From CAVXGU01 sp963761615 (GTDB lineage Bacteria; Acidobacteriota; Vicinamibacteria; Vicinamibacterales; CAVVIG01), in contig CAVXGU010000004.1 of assembly GCA_963761615.1 (NCBI GenBank), positions 620,001 to 684,000 on the forward strand: a stretch of DNA of 64,000 bases, written 5' to 3'. Position 1 is the first letter of the stretch. Each line of letters opens with the position of its first letter. A program made the translations under genes and the position numbers. Positions 8,718 through 16,630 of the stretch are shown here, piece after piece. The notes beneath the pieces are model-generated. The model made no database searches. It was given only the letters and a program-made list of their open reading frames with translations, and had not been told where the DNA came from.

Positions 8718-8948
8718 TCAGTTCGCCGAACACGAGCCGGGGCCCCGCGGATCGCCGCAGACGCCGCACGGCCCGGCACTGCGTGCGGGTCGGTCGGACG
8801 GGCCGGATCCCACCGCCACCGCGAACACGGACAGCTGCTTCTCCAGGTCTTCGCCGGCACAGGCGGGGCACACGGGCCTCTGGTCGGCGCGCGTCAGGTA
8901 CTCGAACCGGTGACCGCAGGCACGGCAGGCGTATTCGAAGAGCGGCAT
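8718..8948 (-). CDS. FmdB-family zinc-ribbon protein
   Basis: The 76-residue protein starts MPLFEYACRACGHRFEYL and continues CPACAG, giving the two CxxC knuckles of the FmdB regulatory-type zinc ribbon. The remaining third is Gly/Pro/Cys-rich (CGVCGDPRGPGSCSAN) and low in complexity. It begins 4 bp after the methyltransferase stop, so it is the last gene of the minus-strand unit that includes the sulfite-oxidase-like gene. Members of this family are small and of uncertain function, and some sit beside molybdenum or formamidase genes. Confidence 0.85.
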   Translation of the reverse strand: MPLFEYACRACGHRFEYLTRADQRPVCPACAGEDLEKQLSVFAVAVGSGPSDRPARSAGPCGVCGDPRGPGSCSAN

Positions 8949-8952
8949 GGCG

Positions 8953-9750
8953 TCAGTTCTTGACGGCCCTTGTGAGCAGGTAGTCCTGGCGCACGAGGTT
9001 GCCGGCGAAGTAGTCGGCGATCACGGCTTCCATGGCGTGCCGGAGCTCGGCGAGCCTGCCACGGTCGGACGCCTCGAGCATCTCGACGGCCTTGCGGAAG
9101 GGCCCGACCGTGCGCTCCAGGAACTCGCGCAGGTGCGCCGGACTGAGCGCGGGCACGAGCATCCGCTCGGTGTCGAAGACGATGTCGCGGACCGCTGCGC
9201 CGAGGCGCTCGCGGATGATCGCCGGCACCCCCCACTGCGGCGGCGGCGCGATGCCAGGCGGCGGAGGCGGCATGTAGCGGCCGAGCAGCACGAACGTCCG
9301 GCCGACGAGCAGTTCGGGCGGCCAGGTGGCGAACGCGATCACCCCGTCAGGCCGGAGCACCCGGAGCATGGAGGCGATGGCCAGTTCGGGCCGTGGCGCG
9401 AACATGTGGCCGAACTGGCTCACGACCACGTCGAACGAGTTGTCGTCGAAGGGAAGGGCTTCGGCGTCGCCCTCCCGGAACTCCACCTGGACGCTGGCGG
9501 TCCGGGCGTTGGCCTGCGCGGCCTCCAGCAGGTCGGGGGTCATGTCCACGCCCGTCACGCGGGCGCCGAGCCGCGCCGCGGTGACCGCGACGACGCCGGT
9601 GCCGCAGCCCACGTCGAGGACGCGCTGGCCGGCGGCGATCCGCGCGAAGGCGGCGAGCGTCGCGGCCGGCGCCGTCGTCAGGCTCTGGACCGGCGCGAAA
9701 TGCGCCCAGCCCGCCTTCTGGCTGGTCTTGAACGCCTCGATCGGATCCAT
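8953..9750 (-). CDS. Class I SAM-dependent methyltransferase (UbiE/COQ5-like)
   Basis: The 265-residue enzyme carries motif I VLDVGCGTGVVAVTAA, an acidic strand-2 end (VTGVDMTPDLLEAA), GDAEALPFDDNSFDVVVSQF (motif II/post-I) and RVLRPDGVIAFATWPP (motif III). That is the canonical order of the ubiquinone/menaquinone-type methyltransferases. AGGAGCGGT lies just ahead of the ATG at 9750. It starts 7 bp after the upstream molybdoenzyme gene. The substrate is not evident. Context in a sulfur/molybdenum cluster might mean methylation of a thiol or a quinone, but this is only inference. Confidence 0.9.
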   Translation of the reverse strand: MDPIEAFKTSQKAGWAHFAPVQSLTTAPAATLAAFARIAAGQRVLDVGCGTGVVAVTAARLGARVTGVDMTPDLLEAAQANARTASVQVEFREGDAEALPFDDNSFDVVVSQFGHMFAPRPELAIASMLRVLRPDGVIAFATWPPELLVGRTFVLLGRYMPPPPPGIAPPPQWGVPAIIRERLGAAVRDIVFDTERMLVPALSPAHLREFLERTVGPFRKAVEMLEASDRGRLAELRHAMEAVIADYFAGNLVRQDYLLTRAVKN

Positions 9751-9757
9751 ACCGCTC

Positions 9758-10918
9758 CTAGGCGACGGTGAACTTGCGAACCGTCTGCGAGTTGTCCTCG
9801 AGGAAGGTCTTCTTGTTCGCGAGATCTTCGGCGGTCGGCTGCACCTGACCGTTCACGTCGGTCACGCGCGAGACGATGGTGTGTTCGCCGGCGGCCGGGC
9901 CGCTCCACGAATAGCGGAACAGCTTCCATGCGTACTTCGCGCTCGTGGCCGGGTCCAGCGTCGCCCGCTGCCACGGGCCGTCGTCCACTTTCACTTCGAC
10001 GGACTTGATGGGCGTCCCGTCGTTCAGCACGACGCCGAGCGCCGTGTACTGCGGCCCCGCGTGCGTGAGCCGCGCGATGAACGACTTGAGGTGCATGCGG
10101 GTGACGGCGGTCTCGATCCAGTGCATCTCGCCGTCGATCATCACGCCCTTGAGGGTCCGGTACCACCGCGCCTGGAAGTTGCCGAGGTACTCGTCCTCCT
10201 GGATGTAGATCTCGGAGAGCCACTTCACGTTCGAGACGGCGTACCAGCCCGGCACGATCAGGCGCAGCGGCTGGCCCTGGGGCTTGGTGAGCGGCGCGCC
10301 GTTGAGCGCCCACACGAGCAGGGGCTCGGGCGCGAGGGCCATTTCGCGGTTGAGCGCGCGCCCGAACTGCTGCACGACCTTGTTCGTCCGTCCGCGGAAC
10401 TCGACGTCCTCCTCCTTGCGGTCGGTCCCGAAGAAGATGAACGTGCGGGCTTCGGGCTTCACGCCGGCGCGGTTGAGCACGGTCTTGAGCGGGACGCCGG
10501 TCCAGCGGCCGTTGCCCGACAGGCCCTGGATCGGTCCGCGATTGCCCGAGCACTCGAAGCCGATCATCTGCTCGGTCGATCCGATCGCCTTGAGGTCGTC
10601 GATCGTCAGCGAGAGCGGCCGGTCGACCAGCCCCGAGATCCTGAGGCGGTACGCCGCCAGGTCGACGTCGGGATGGCCGTAGTGCTGGGTGGTGAAGAAC
10701 TGATCGGCGGGCGTGATCGGCCCGTCGATCGTGCGCGTGTCGAGCGTCCGCCGCTCGCCCGATCCGGTGTTGAAGGTGGCGGGCACGTCGGAGAACGGCA
10801 CGGCCTCCTCGCCCTGCGCCAGGGCGGGCAGCACCCAGTCGGGTACCCCGAGCAGCCCCAGGCCCACGGCGCCCAGCCCGGTCTTCAGCACGTCACGCCG
10901 AGTCGTCTCGATCGCCAT
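9758..10918 (-). CDS. Tat-exported sulfite-oxidase-family molybdopterin enzyme (SorA/SoxC-like)
   Basis: The 386-residue protein begins with a twin-arginine signal (TTRRDVLKTGLGAVGLG), so it is exported folded with its cofactor. The oxidoreductase molybdopterin domain contains IGFECSGNRGPIQG, where Cys123 is the expected molybdenum thiolate ligand, and RLIVPGWYAVSNVKWLSEI. A C-terminal dimerisation domain follows (VLNDGTPIKSVEVKVDDGPW, AGEHTIVSRVTD), as in sulfite oxidases. The start at 10918 is preceded by GGAGG. No heme domain is present, so electrons would go to a separate cytochrome; the TsdA-like cytochrome at 12493 is one candidate. It may oxidise sulfite, but other substrates cannot be excluded. 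Confidence 0.9.
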   Translation of the reverse strand: MAIETTRRDVLKTGLGAVGLGLLGVPDWVLPALAQGEEAVPFSDVPATFNTGSGERRTLDTRTIDGPITPADQFFTTQHYGHPDVDLAAYRLRISGLVDRPLSLTIDDLKAIGSTEQMIGFECSGNRGPIQGLSGNGRWTGVPLKTVLNRAGVKPEARTFIFFGTDRKEEDVEFRGRTNKVVQQFGRALNREMALAPEPLLVWALNGAPLTKPQGQPLRLIVPGWYAVSNVKWLSEIYIQEDEYLGNFQARWYRTLKGVMIDGEMHWIETAVTRMHLKSFIARLTHAGPQYTALGVVLNDGTPIKSVEVKVDDGPWQRATLDPATSAKYAWKLFRYSWSGPAAGEHTIVSRVTDVNGQVQPTAEDLANKKTFLEDNSQTVRKFTVA

Positions 10919-10961
10919 GAGTCCTCCGGGGGCACGCGGCACCAGGCGCCGGCACCCGTCT

Positions 10962-11498
10962 CTACTTCTTGTTCTTCGCCGCGTAGTCGAGCGCGAATGT
11001 CTTGAGCCGCGAGCTCGTCAGGCCGAGGGACGCGGCTTCGGCGCTCGCGCGATCCACGTCCCAGCCGTCCACGTCGATCCGCTTGATCAGCCACATCGCC
11101 GCCGCGCGGTTGCCGCTGGCGCAGTGGATGTACGCCGGCTGGTTCTCCGGCGCGGTCACGGCCGCGAGGAACTTCTGGATCATCGCGGGATCCGGATTGG
11201 CGCCGTTGATCGGGACGTTCACGAAGTGGATGCCGGCGGCCTTGGCGGCCGCCGCCTCCTCGTCGATATTGGCGTCCCGCTCGGTCGGTTCCCGCAGATC
11301 GATGTCGGCCACGAACCCGAGTTTCTTGATCTCGGCGACGCCCTGCGGCGTGGTCGCGCCGCCGCAGGCGATGGTCGTCTGCAGGCGGGCGAAGTTACGG
11401 ATGCCCGGGACGTCCATCTTCTCGACCTGCTGGGCCCGCGCGGCGGCGGGGGCGAGCAGCACGGCGACGGCCGCGGCCAGAACGAATACCTTGCGCAT
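10962..11498 (-). CDS. Secreted DUF442-type phosphatase/sulfurtransferase-like protein
   Basis: The 178-residue product has a cleavable signal (MRKVFVLAAAVAVLLAPAAARA) and a dual-specificity-phosphatase-like fold. The active-site loop is YIHCASGNRAAAMW (Cys126, Arg131), spaced as in the DUF442 (beta-lactamase-hydrolase-like) family. In other bacteria DUF442 domains act with persulfide dioxygenases as rhodanese-like sulfur carriers. ATG 11498 is favoured, with AGAGAG 9 nt upstream; ATG 11507 in the same frame is an alternative. The gene is 43 bp ahead of the sulfite-oxidase-like gene on the same strand. Function in sulfur transfer is inferred from family and context. Confidence 0.75.
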   Translation of the reverse strand: MRKVFVLAAAVAVLLAPAAARAQQVEKMDVPGIRNFARLQTTIACGGATTPQGVAEIKKLGFVADIDLREPTERDANIDEEAAAAKAAGIHFVNVPINGANPDPAMIQKFLAAVTAPENQPAYIHCASGNRAAAMWLIKRIDVDGWDVDRASAEAASLGLTSSRLKTFALDYAAKNKK

Positions 11499-11510
11499 GG
11501 TTGTCATCTC

Positions 11511-11710
11511 TCTTTCACTGGCGGTGGGGCCCCACCCCCACCGCGAACTGACGCCGATGCTCGCGCCCGGATCTCCATGTCCTGGGGCTCGCATGGCCGC
11601 AGGCGCTTGCTCTTTCACTGGCGGTGGGGCCCCACCCCCCACCGCGAACTGACGCCGATGCTCGCCCTTGGATTCCCATGTCCCCGAGGCGCGCATGGCC
11701 GCAGGCTCAT
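11511..11710. repeat. Two direct copies of a 100-bp intergenic element with a GGTGGGGCCCCACC palindrome
   Basis: Copy 1 runs 11511-11610 and copy 2 runs 11611-11710. Both open TCTTTCACTGGCGGTGGGGC, continue through CACCGCGAACTGACGCCGATG, and end near GCATGGCCGCAGG. They differ by a one-base change in a C run and a few substitutions. Each copy contains the perfect 14-bp palindrome GGTGGGGCCCCACC, inside a longer imperfect stem (GCGGTGGGG/CCCCACC...CCGC). The element separates the DsrE-like gene (stop at 11707) from the DUF442 gene and could terminate or attenuate transcription between them. Confidence 0.85.
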
Positions 11711-12417
11711 GCCACGAACGAAAACGAATACCCATGCTCCTGCGCCCGGTTCACGGCAACGATGCCGGCCGGGACCATGTGGGCGTTGGCGCTCACGAGA
11801 TTCGAGGTGAGCTCCTTGTAGACGTCGTCGGCCGACTGGCCGGTGGCGCGGGCGATGCCGCCCGAGATGCCGCGCGTCGCCATCATGCAGACCGCGAGCC
11901 GCAGACCATGGTCCAGCATCCGCTGCAGCGTCATGCCGCGGCTGGCGAGCTGGGAGCCGTAGCCCGACGCCATGTACAGGTTGACGGTCGCGGGCTGGTT
12001 CGTCTTCGGATCGTTCTTCACCGCCTGGGATGACAGCTGCGCCGAGTACTTCGCCCACATCGCGTCGTTGAACGCGAAGGGCGTCGACTCGTGACGGGCG
12101 CAGATGATGAGGGCGATCTCGCTGTCCTTCAACCCGTAGGCACTGGCGTTGACGCCGTACACGTTGTTGCCGAAGAACAGCGCGCGGCCGAATCCATCCG
12201 CCGTCGGTGCATCCATGAAGAAGCGGTGCACGCCCGGAACCTCGTCGAGCCAGGCGTCCTCGGGATGGCGCGCCGGCTGGAAGCCCGACGCGGCCTGCGG
12301 CGTCTGCGCCGCCACGGCGGCGGTGCGGCCGCCCAGGACGGCGCCGAGCCCGGCCACGGCGGCTCCGCTCCGCGAAAGGAACCGTCGTCTCCCCAGGGTG
12401 TCGCGTGTCTCAGCCAT
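11707..12417 (-). CDS. Tat-exported DsrE-like protein
   Basis: The 236-residue protein carries a twin-arginine signal (RRRFLSRSGAAVAGLGAVLGG). The mature part has a DsrE/F-like pattern: a buried strand (SEIALIICARHESTPFAFND), a conserved-looking cysteine in GLRLAVCMMATRGI, and a terminal VPAGIVAVNRAQEHGYSFSF. In cytoplasmic DsrE relatives the equivalent cysteine carries persulfide sulfur. Here export would place it in the periplasm, next to the sulfite-oxidase-like enzyme. GAGGAG precedes the ATG at 12417. The start is 75 bp from the divergent cytochrome gene, so the two probably share a control region. Family assignment is by pattern only. Confidence 0.65.
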   Translation of the reverse strand: MAETRDTLGRRRFLSRSGAAVAGLGAVLGGRTAAVAAQTPQAASGFQPARHPEDAWLDEVPGVHRFFMDAPTADGFGRALFFGNNVYGVNASAYGLKDSEIALIICARHESTPFAFNDAMWAKYSAQLSSQAVKNDPKTNQPATVNLYMASGYGSQLASRGMTLQRMLDHGLRLAVCMMATRGISGGIARATGQSADDVYKELTSNLVSANAHMVPAGIVAVNRAQEHGYSFSFVA

Positions 12418-12492
12418 GGAACTCCTCACCTTTGCGGGCTCGCCTCCGGCCCGGAACACCGTTACACTAACGCCAGCAGCTCGATTCCGTCC
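12418..12492. promoter_or_regulatory. Divergent control region between DsrE-like and TsdA-like genes
   Basis: These 75 bp separate two divergent starts, so both promoters must lie here or overlap the genes. The only AT-leaning patch is GTTACACTAACG (about 12461-12472), which could contain a -10 element. No clear palindromic operator is visible. Confidence 0.4.
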
Positions 12493-13419
12493 ATGACAGT
12501 TTATCTGAGGAGCCTCTTCCTCGTGCTCGTCGTCGGCCTGGCGGCGGGATGTTCGGCGCCGCGCCCGACGACGCCCGGCGTCCCCTGGTACCCGCTGGAT
12601 GGACCGCTCGTCCCCGCGAACATGACCATGGTCGCGGCGTGGGACTACCCGAAGAACCCGCTGACCGACCCGTCCCTCGGCAAGTCGCCGGTCGCGAACG
12701 CCGTCCGCCAGGGGTTCCGGATCTTCACCGACACGCCGAAAGAGGCGGCCCGCCTGACCGGCGGCCAGATGTCCTGCAGCAACTGCCACCTGAACGGCGG
12801 CCAGCGGGAAAAGGCGCTGCCGCTCGTCGCCATCGCCCAGGTGTTCCCCGAGTACAACAAGCGCGCCGGCCGTCTCTTCTCGCTGCCCGATCGCATCGTC
12901 GACTGCTTCATCCGGAGCGAGAACGGGGCCGGGAGCGACGGGGCGGTGGAGGCGCAGCCCACCGACCCGGAAGTGCTGGCGGTGTCGGCGTACCTGGTCT
13001 GGCTGGCGCGCGGCGTCGAGGTGGGCACCCAGCCGCCCTGGCGCGGCCAGAACGCGATCGCCGCGAAGGATCTGATTCCGGTGAACAAGCTCGACCCGAA
13101 GCGCGGGGAGACGCTCTTCGCCGACAAGTGCGTCTCCTGCCACGGCAAGGACGGCCAGGGCGTGAGCGTGGGCGACAAGAAACCGGGTCCGCTGTGGGGC
13201 CCGGGATCCTGGAACGACGGCGCGGGGGCGGCGCGCGTCTACACCCTCGCGGGCATCATCCGGTACATGATGCCGTATCTGGCCCCGGGCAGCCTGACCG
13301 ACGAACAGGCGCAGCAGATCGCCGCCTTCATCAACTCGCAGCCGCGGCCCGCTTATCCGTTCAAGGACAAGGACTACCTCACCGAGAAGCTGCCCGCCGA
13401 CGCGGTGTACTACCACTGA
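12493..13419 (+). CDS. TsdA-like diheme cytochrome c lipoprotein
   Basis: The 308-residue product has a lipobox (GLAAGC, Cys20) and two heme c sites: CSNCH (95-99) and CVSCH (213-217). The first heme lies in SCSNCHLNGGQ, and LPDRIVDCFIRSENG follows with Cys138. This is the arrangement of thiosulfate dehydrogenase TsdA, where the cysteine in the CF.RS.NG block ligates heme 1. I infer a periplasmic, lipid-anchored thiosulfate or polythionate electron-transfer enzyme. The ATG at 12493 is chosen because it begins the signal peptide. It is divergent from the DsrE-like gene. A SoxA-like or general electron-carrier role is the alternative. Confidence 0.8.
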   Translation: MTVYLRSLFLVLVVGLAAGCSAPRPTTPGVPWYPLDGPLVPANMTMVAAWDYPKNPLTDPSLGKSPVANAVRQGFRIFTDTPKEAARLTGGQMSCSNCHLNGGQREKALPLVAIAQVFPEYNKRAGRLFSLPDRIVDCFIRSENGAGSDGAVEAQPTDPEVLAVSAYLVWLARGVEVGTQPPWRGQNAIAAKDLIPVNKLDPKRGETLFADKCVSCHGKDGQGVSVGDKKPGPLWGPGSWNDGAGAARVYTLAGIIRYMMPYLAPGSLTDEQAQQIAAFINSQPRPAYPFKDKDYLTEKLPADAVYYH

Positions 13420-13445
13420 AGATCCAGGCGCCCGGCTGCAGGCCC

Positions 13446-13471
13446 GCGCCCGGCAACGTGCCGGGGGCGCG
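13446..13471. terminator. GC-rich hairpin between convergent genes
   Basis: The stem CCCGGCA-ACG-TGCCGGG is extended by flanking GCG/CGC with two unpaired G residues. It lies between the stops of the TsdA-like gene (13419) and the convergent ClC gene (13481). There is no T tract on either side, so termination would rely on the hairpin itself or Rho. Confidence 0.6.
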
Positions 13472-13480
13472 CCCCGCGCC

Positions 13481-14797
13481 TCATTCGTGCAGCCGCTGAT
13501 CCCCTGACACCGAGGCGTCGCCAGACACGGCGTACGCGACCGCGGCGCCGATGAGCGCGGGAACGATGAAGGCGTGTCCCCCGGTGGCTTCCGCGACGAA
13601 GACGACGGCGGCGAGGGGCGTCTTGTAGCCGGCGGCGATGAAGGATGCCATGCCGACGGCCGCGTAGAGGTCGATCGACGGGGCATGAATCCACTGCCCG
13701 AACGCCGTGCCGAACGCTTCGCCCGTCAGGAAGAGCGGCACGAACATCGCGCTGACGCCTCCCGAGGCGAGCGAACAGAGCGTGGCGGTCAGCTTGAGGA
13801 CGCCGAACGTGACGAGCTCCGCGGGCGTATGGGCGGCGCCGAGGATCAACCCGACCGCCTCGTAATTGGGGCCGATCGGGATGAGCGAGTCCTTGAACGC
13901 CGCCACGAAGGCGAGCCCGCAGAGGCCGGTCAGCAGGCCGCCGACGGCCAGCTTGAGCCAGTGCGGCCGCCGGCTGCGGACGACGCGGCCGCGCACGCGG
14001 CGGAACGCGATGGCGAAGAGCATCGCGACGAGGCCGATGCCCGCCCCGAGCACGGCGGACCACGCCAGGTCGGCCCGCGTGAACGAGGCCGCGCTCGCGA
14101 AGTCGAAGATGGGCGAGGCGCCGAGGCACGACGCGAGCGTGGCGTAGGCCACGACCGAGGCGATGAGCGAGGGGAGCAGCGCCTCGTGGGCGAGGTCGTC
14201 GGTGAAGGGCATCTCGAGGGCGAAGACGAGGCCCGTCAGCGGGGCACGGAACACGGCCGCCATGCCGGCCGCGGCGCCGCTGATCAGCATGATGCGGCGC
14301 TCGCGCGCCGACGGCGCCAGGCGCCGGAGCTTCGTCCACAGCCAGGATCCGACCGCGCCGCCGCCGTAGATGCTGGGGCCCTCGAGCGCCGCGCTGCCGC
14401 CGCAGCCGACCGTCGTGATCGCCGCGAGCAGCTTGGGCAGGAACGGGCCCATGTCCACGGCGCCTTCGTGATGGTGGTAGGCGCGGATGATCTCTTCGGT
14501 CGAGTGTTCGTTGGGATCCGGCGTCAGCCGCTGCATGATGAGGCCCGTGATCGTGAAGCCGGCTGCGAGCCCGGGGACGATCGTCCACGGATGGCCGAGG
14601 TAGCAGGCCAGGACGATCGGCCAGATCGCGCGCAGGATCACCGTCACGATCGCCACGATCAGGAGACCCGTGACGACTCCGATGACTGGCGCGATGGCGA
14701 GCCACTTGTGGAGGTTGCGCCCGTAGGCCGCGCCGAGGTCGTCCTGGACGCCGGGCAGGTACCGTCGCAGCCTCGAGGCGCGGGCAGTGACGGCCAC
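13481..14797 (-). CDS. ClC-family chloride channel or H+/Cl- antiporter
   Basis: The 438-residue membrane protein has about ten to twelve hydrophobic helices. ClC signature blocks are present: GCGGSAALEGPSIYGGGA (equivalent of the G(K/R)EGP filter loop), ISGAAAGMAAVFRAPLTG and ASGGVSAMFVPLFLTGEAFG (GxFxP-type loop). The GTG at 14797 overlaps the region just after the MarR stop (14799), so the pair is probably co-transcribed. Upstream codons in the same frame are not ClC-like. Whether it is a channel or a proton antiporter is not determined here. It is useful for acid or osmotic tolerance. Confidence 0.9.
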   Translation of the reverse strand: MAVTARASRLRRYLPGVQDDLGAAYGRNLHKWLAIAPVIGVVTGLLIVAIVTVILRAIWPIVLACYLGHPWTIVPGLAAGFTITGLIMQRLTPDPNEHSTEEIIRAYHHHEGAVDMGPFLPKLLAAITTVGCGGSAALEGPSIYGGGAVGSWLWTKLRRLAPSARERRIMLISGAAAGMAAVFRAPLTGLVFALEMPFTDDLAHEALLPSLIASVVAYATLASCLGASPIFDFASAASFTRADLAWSAVLGAGIGLVAMLFAIAFRRVRGRVVRSRRPHWLKLAVGGLLTGLCGLAFVAAFKDSLIPIGPNYEAVGLILGAAHTPAELVTFGVLKLTATLCSLASGGVSAMFVPLFLTGEAFGTAFGQWIHAPSIDLYAAVGMASFIAAGYKTPLAAVVFVAEATGGHAFIVPALIGAAVAYAVSGDASVSGDQRLHE

Positions 14798-14798
14798 C

Positions 14799-15299
14799 CT
14801 AGCGTCCGCCGTTGCGCTCGAAGAACATGACGGGACGCTCGCGGTGCGCCACCGCGCGGGCGATGCGCCGCATCGTGGATGCCAGGTCGTGCCGCGTTGC
14901 GTCGGGCAGGGCGCGCAGGGCATCGATGATGTCCGTCTGCGCCGCGACCGGGGCGGCCCGGAGGGCCGTGCGGCCCCGGGGCGTGATCGACAGGGCGCGG
15001 CGCCGCCCGTCGGTCGGGGACCGCCGCGCGCGCACCAGCCCGCGCCGTGTCAGGCGCGAGACGACGACCGAGACCGAGCTCTGGTGCGTGTAGGTTCGCG
15101 CGGCCAGGTCGTTCACGGACAGCCCGTCGTGGTCGCGCAGCAGCTCGAGGATGAAGATCTGGGCCGCCGTGAGGCCGTTGCGACGCTCGGCCTCGCGCGA
15201 CGACTCCCGCAGGCGCTGCACGATGTGCCGGATCGCATCGAGGATCGCCTGGATGTCCCGGCTCTCGCGACTTCCCGCCGCATTTGAATGGGAACCCAT
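14799..15299 (-). CDS. MarR-family transcriptional regulator
   Basis: The 166-residue protein has the MarR winged-helix core: LTAAQIFILELLRDHDGLSVNDLA, then the recognition helix and wing THQSSVSVVVSRLTRRGLVR and DGRRRALSITPRGR. It probably regulates itself and the downstream ClC gene, whose GTG start overlaps the end of this unit. The ATG at 15299 is immediately preceded by GTAGCCTATATAC with no purine-rich ribosome site, so the mRNA may be leaderless. The C-terminal tail is extended compared with typical MarR proteins (RERPVMFFERNGGR). Confidence 0.9.
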   Translation of the reverse strand: MGSHSNAAGSRESRDIQAILDAIRHIVQRLRESSREAERRNGLTAAQIFILELLRDHDGLSVNDLAARTYTHQSSVSVVVSRLTRRGLVRARRSPTDGRRRALSITPRGRTALRAAPVAAQTDIIDALRALPDATRHDLASTMRRIARAVAHRERPVMFFERNGGR

Positions 15300-15617
15300 G
15301 TATATAGGCTACCACGGGTGCCGGGCGCCAGGCACCAGGTGCCAGGTGCGCGTGCCGGGGTGCCAGGTGCCGGGTGCCGGGTGCCGGAGTGCGTGATGCC
15401 GGGGTACGTGGTGCCCGGTGCCCGGCGCGTGGTGCGGGTGCGGGGTGCCCGATGCGGGGTGAGGTGCGCCACCCGGCATCCGGCACGGGGTACGGCACCC
15501 CGCACCCTGCACCCGGCATCTGGCACCGGGCACGGCACCCCGCACCCTGCACCCGGCACCTGGCACCTGGTGCCCGGCACCCGCACCCGGCACGCGGTGC
15601 CTGGCGCCCGGCACCCG
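15300..15617. repeat. GGTGCC/GGCACC-rich degenerate tandem array forming a large imperfect inverted repeat
   Basis: This 318-bp gap holds no gene. Its left half (to about 15465) is built from drifting copies of GGTGCCGGGTGCCAGG on the plus strand. Its right half (about 15470-15615) has the complementary series GGCACCCGGCACC, so the region can fold on itself. Open frames through it are low-complexity Pro/Gly/Ala/Arg/His shadows. It lies between the stop of the dienelactone hydrolase gene and the start of the MarR gene, both on the minus strand. Confidence 0.85.
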
Positions 15618-16505
15618 TTACCTGAGATACCGGTTGAACCAGTCCATCGTCCGCTGCCAGGCGAGCGTGGCGGCGGCCTGGTCGTAGCGCGGGGTCGTGT
15701 CGTTGTGGAAGCCGTGGTTGGCGCCCTTGTAGATGTAGCCTTCATGGGGCACCCCGGCCGCCGTGAGCATCCGGTCGTAGTCGGGCCAGGTGGCGGCCAG
15801 GCGCGTGTCCAGCTCCCCGTGGTGCACGAGCACCGGCGCCTTGATCTTGGCGACCTCCGCGGGCGGTGGCACGGCGCCGTAGAACGCGACGGCGGCGCCC
15901 AGATCCGGCAGGCGGGTCGCCAGCGTGTTGGCGATTCCACCGCCGAAGCAGAAGCCGACGACGCCGATCTTGCCGGTGCAGTCGGGCCGTGCCTTGAGCC
16001 AGCGCGCGGAGGCGACGAAGTCCTCGGTCATCTTGCCGCGATCGACCTGCTGGAAGAGCTGGCCGCCCTTCTCGTCGTCGCCCGGATAGCCGCCCACCGA
16101 GGTGAGGCCGTCGGGCGCGAAGGCGATGAAGTTGGCCGTCGCGAGCCGGCGCGCGACATCCTCGATGTACGGGTTCAGCCCGCGGTTCTCGTGGATGACC
16201 AGGACGCCCGGACGCTTGCCGCTCCGGCTGGCGGGCTCGACGAAGTAGCCGCGGATCTCGCCGTTGCCCTGGGGCGAGGGCACCGTGACGCGGCTCGTGG
16301 CGATGCGGCCGTCGGTCGGCGCGACCTGCTGCGCCCACGCGTAGTTGGGCCGGAGCTGGTCGAACAGCGCCGCCGCCGTCACCCCGCCGACGGCGAACTT
16401 GCTCGCCCGCTGGAGGAATCCGCGCCGGTCGATCTCGCCATGGACGTACTCGTGGAAGATGTCGAGGAGCTCCTGCGGGAAGTCGGACGCCTTCTTGCGT
16501 TCCAT
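15618..16505 (-). CDS. Tat-exported dienelactone hydrolase family protein
   Basis: The 295-residue alpha/beta hydrolase has a 26-residue charged lead followed by a twin-arginine signal (DRRGFLQRASKFAVGGVTAA). The fold shows VLVIHENRGLNPYIEDVARRL, the nucleophile loop GVVGFCFGGGIAN with catalytic Cys, HHGELDTR (Asp region) and YKGANHGFHND (His). These are the Cys-Asp-His triad of carboxymethylenebutenolidase-like enzymes. AAAGGAG is placed 8 nt before the ATG at 16505. The substrate is probably a lactone or ester in the periplasm. A true dienelactone pathway is not seen nearby. Confidence 0.92.
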   Translation of the reverse strand: MERKKASDFPQELLDIFHEYVHGEIDRRGFLQRASKFAVGGVTAAALFDQLRPNYAWAQQVAPTDGRIATSRVTVPSPQGNGEIRGYFVEPASRSGKRPGVLVIHENRGLNPYIEDVARRLATANFIAFAPDGLTSVGGYPGDDEKGGQLFQQVDRGKMTEDFVASARWLKARPDCTGKIGVVGFCFGGGIANTLATRLPDLGAAVAFYGAVPPPAEVAKIKAPVLVHHGELDTRLAATWPDYDRMLTAAGVPHEGYIYKGANHGFHNDTTPRYDQAAATLAWQRTMDWFNRYLR

Positions 16506-16630
16506 CGATGCCACTCCTTTCGGCGCGAGGCGCTCGGCTGTCGGCGAGGCCAAGCCTGCGCATTCTACTGTGCGCTCCCGTCTCCGCGCGTCCGGGCAGA
16601 CGCGCCCCCGAGCGCCCAAGGCACCGTACA

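Noticed and set aside
13481..15299. N-terminal extension of the ClC protein to ATG 14923
   Set aside because: The extra residues overlap the MarR gene and have no ClC character; GTG 14797 follows the MarR stop closely and fits better.
15300..15617. Coding frames through the GGTGCC array
   Set aside because: Products are repetitive Pro/Gly/Ala/Arg/His strings on all frames, with no start signal and no motif.
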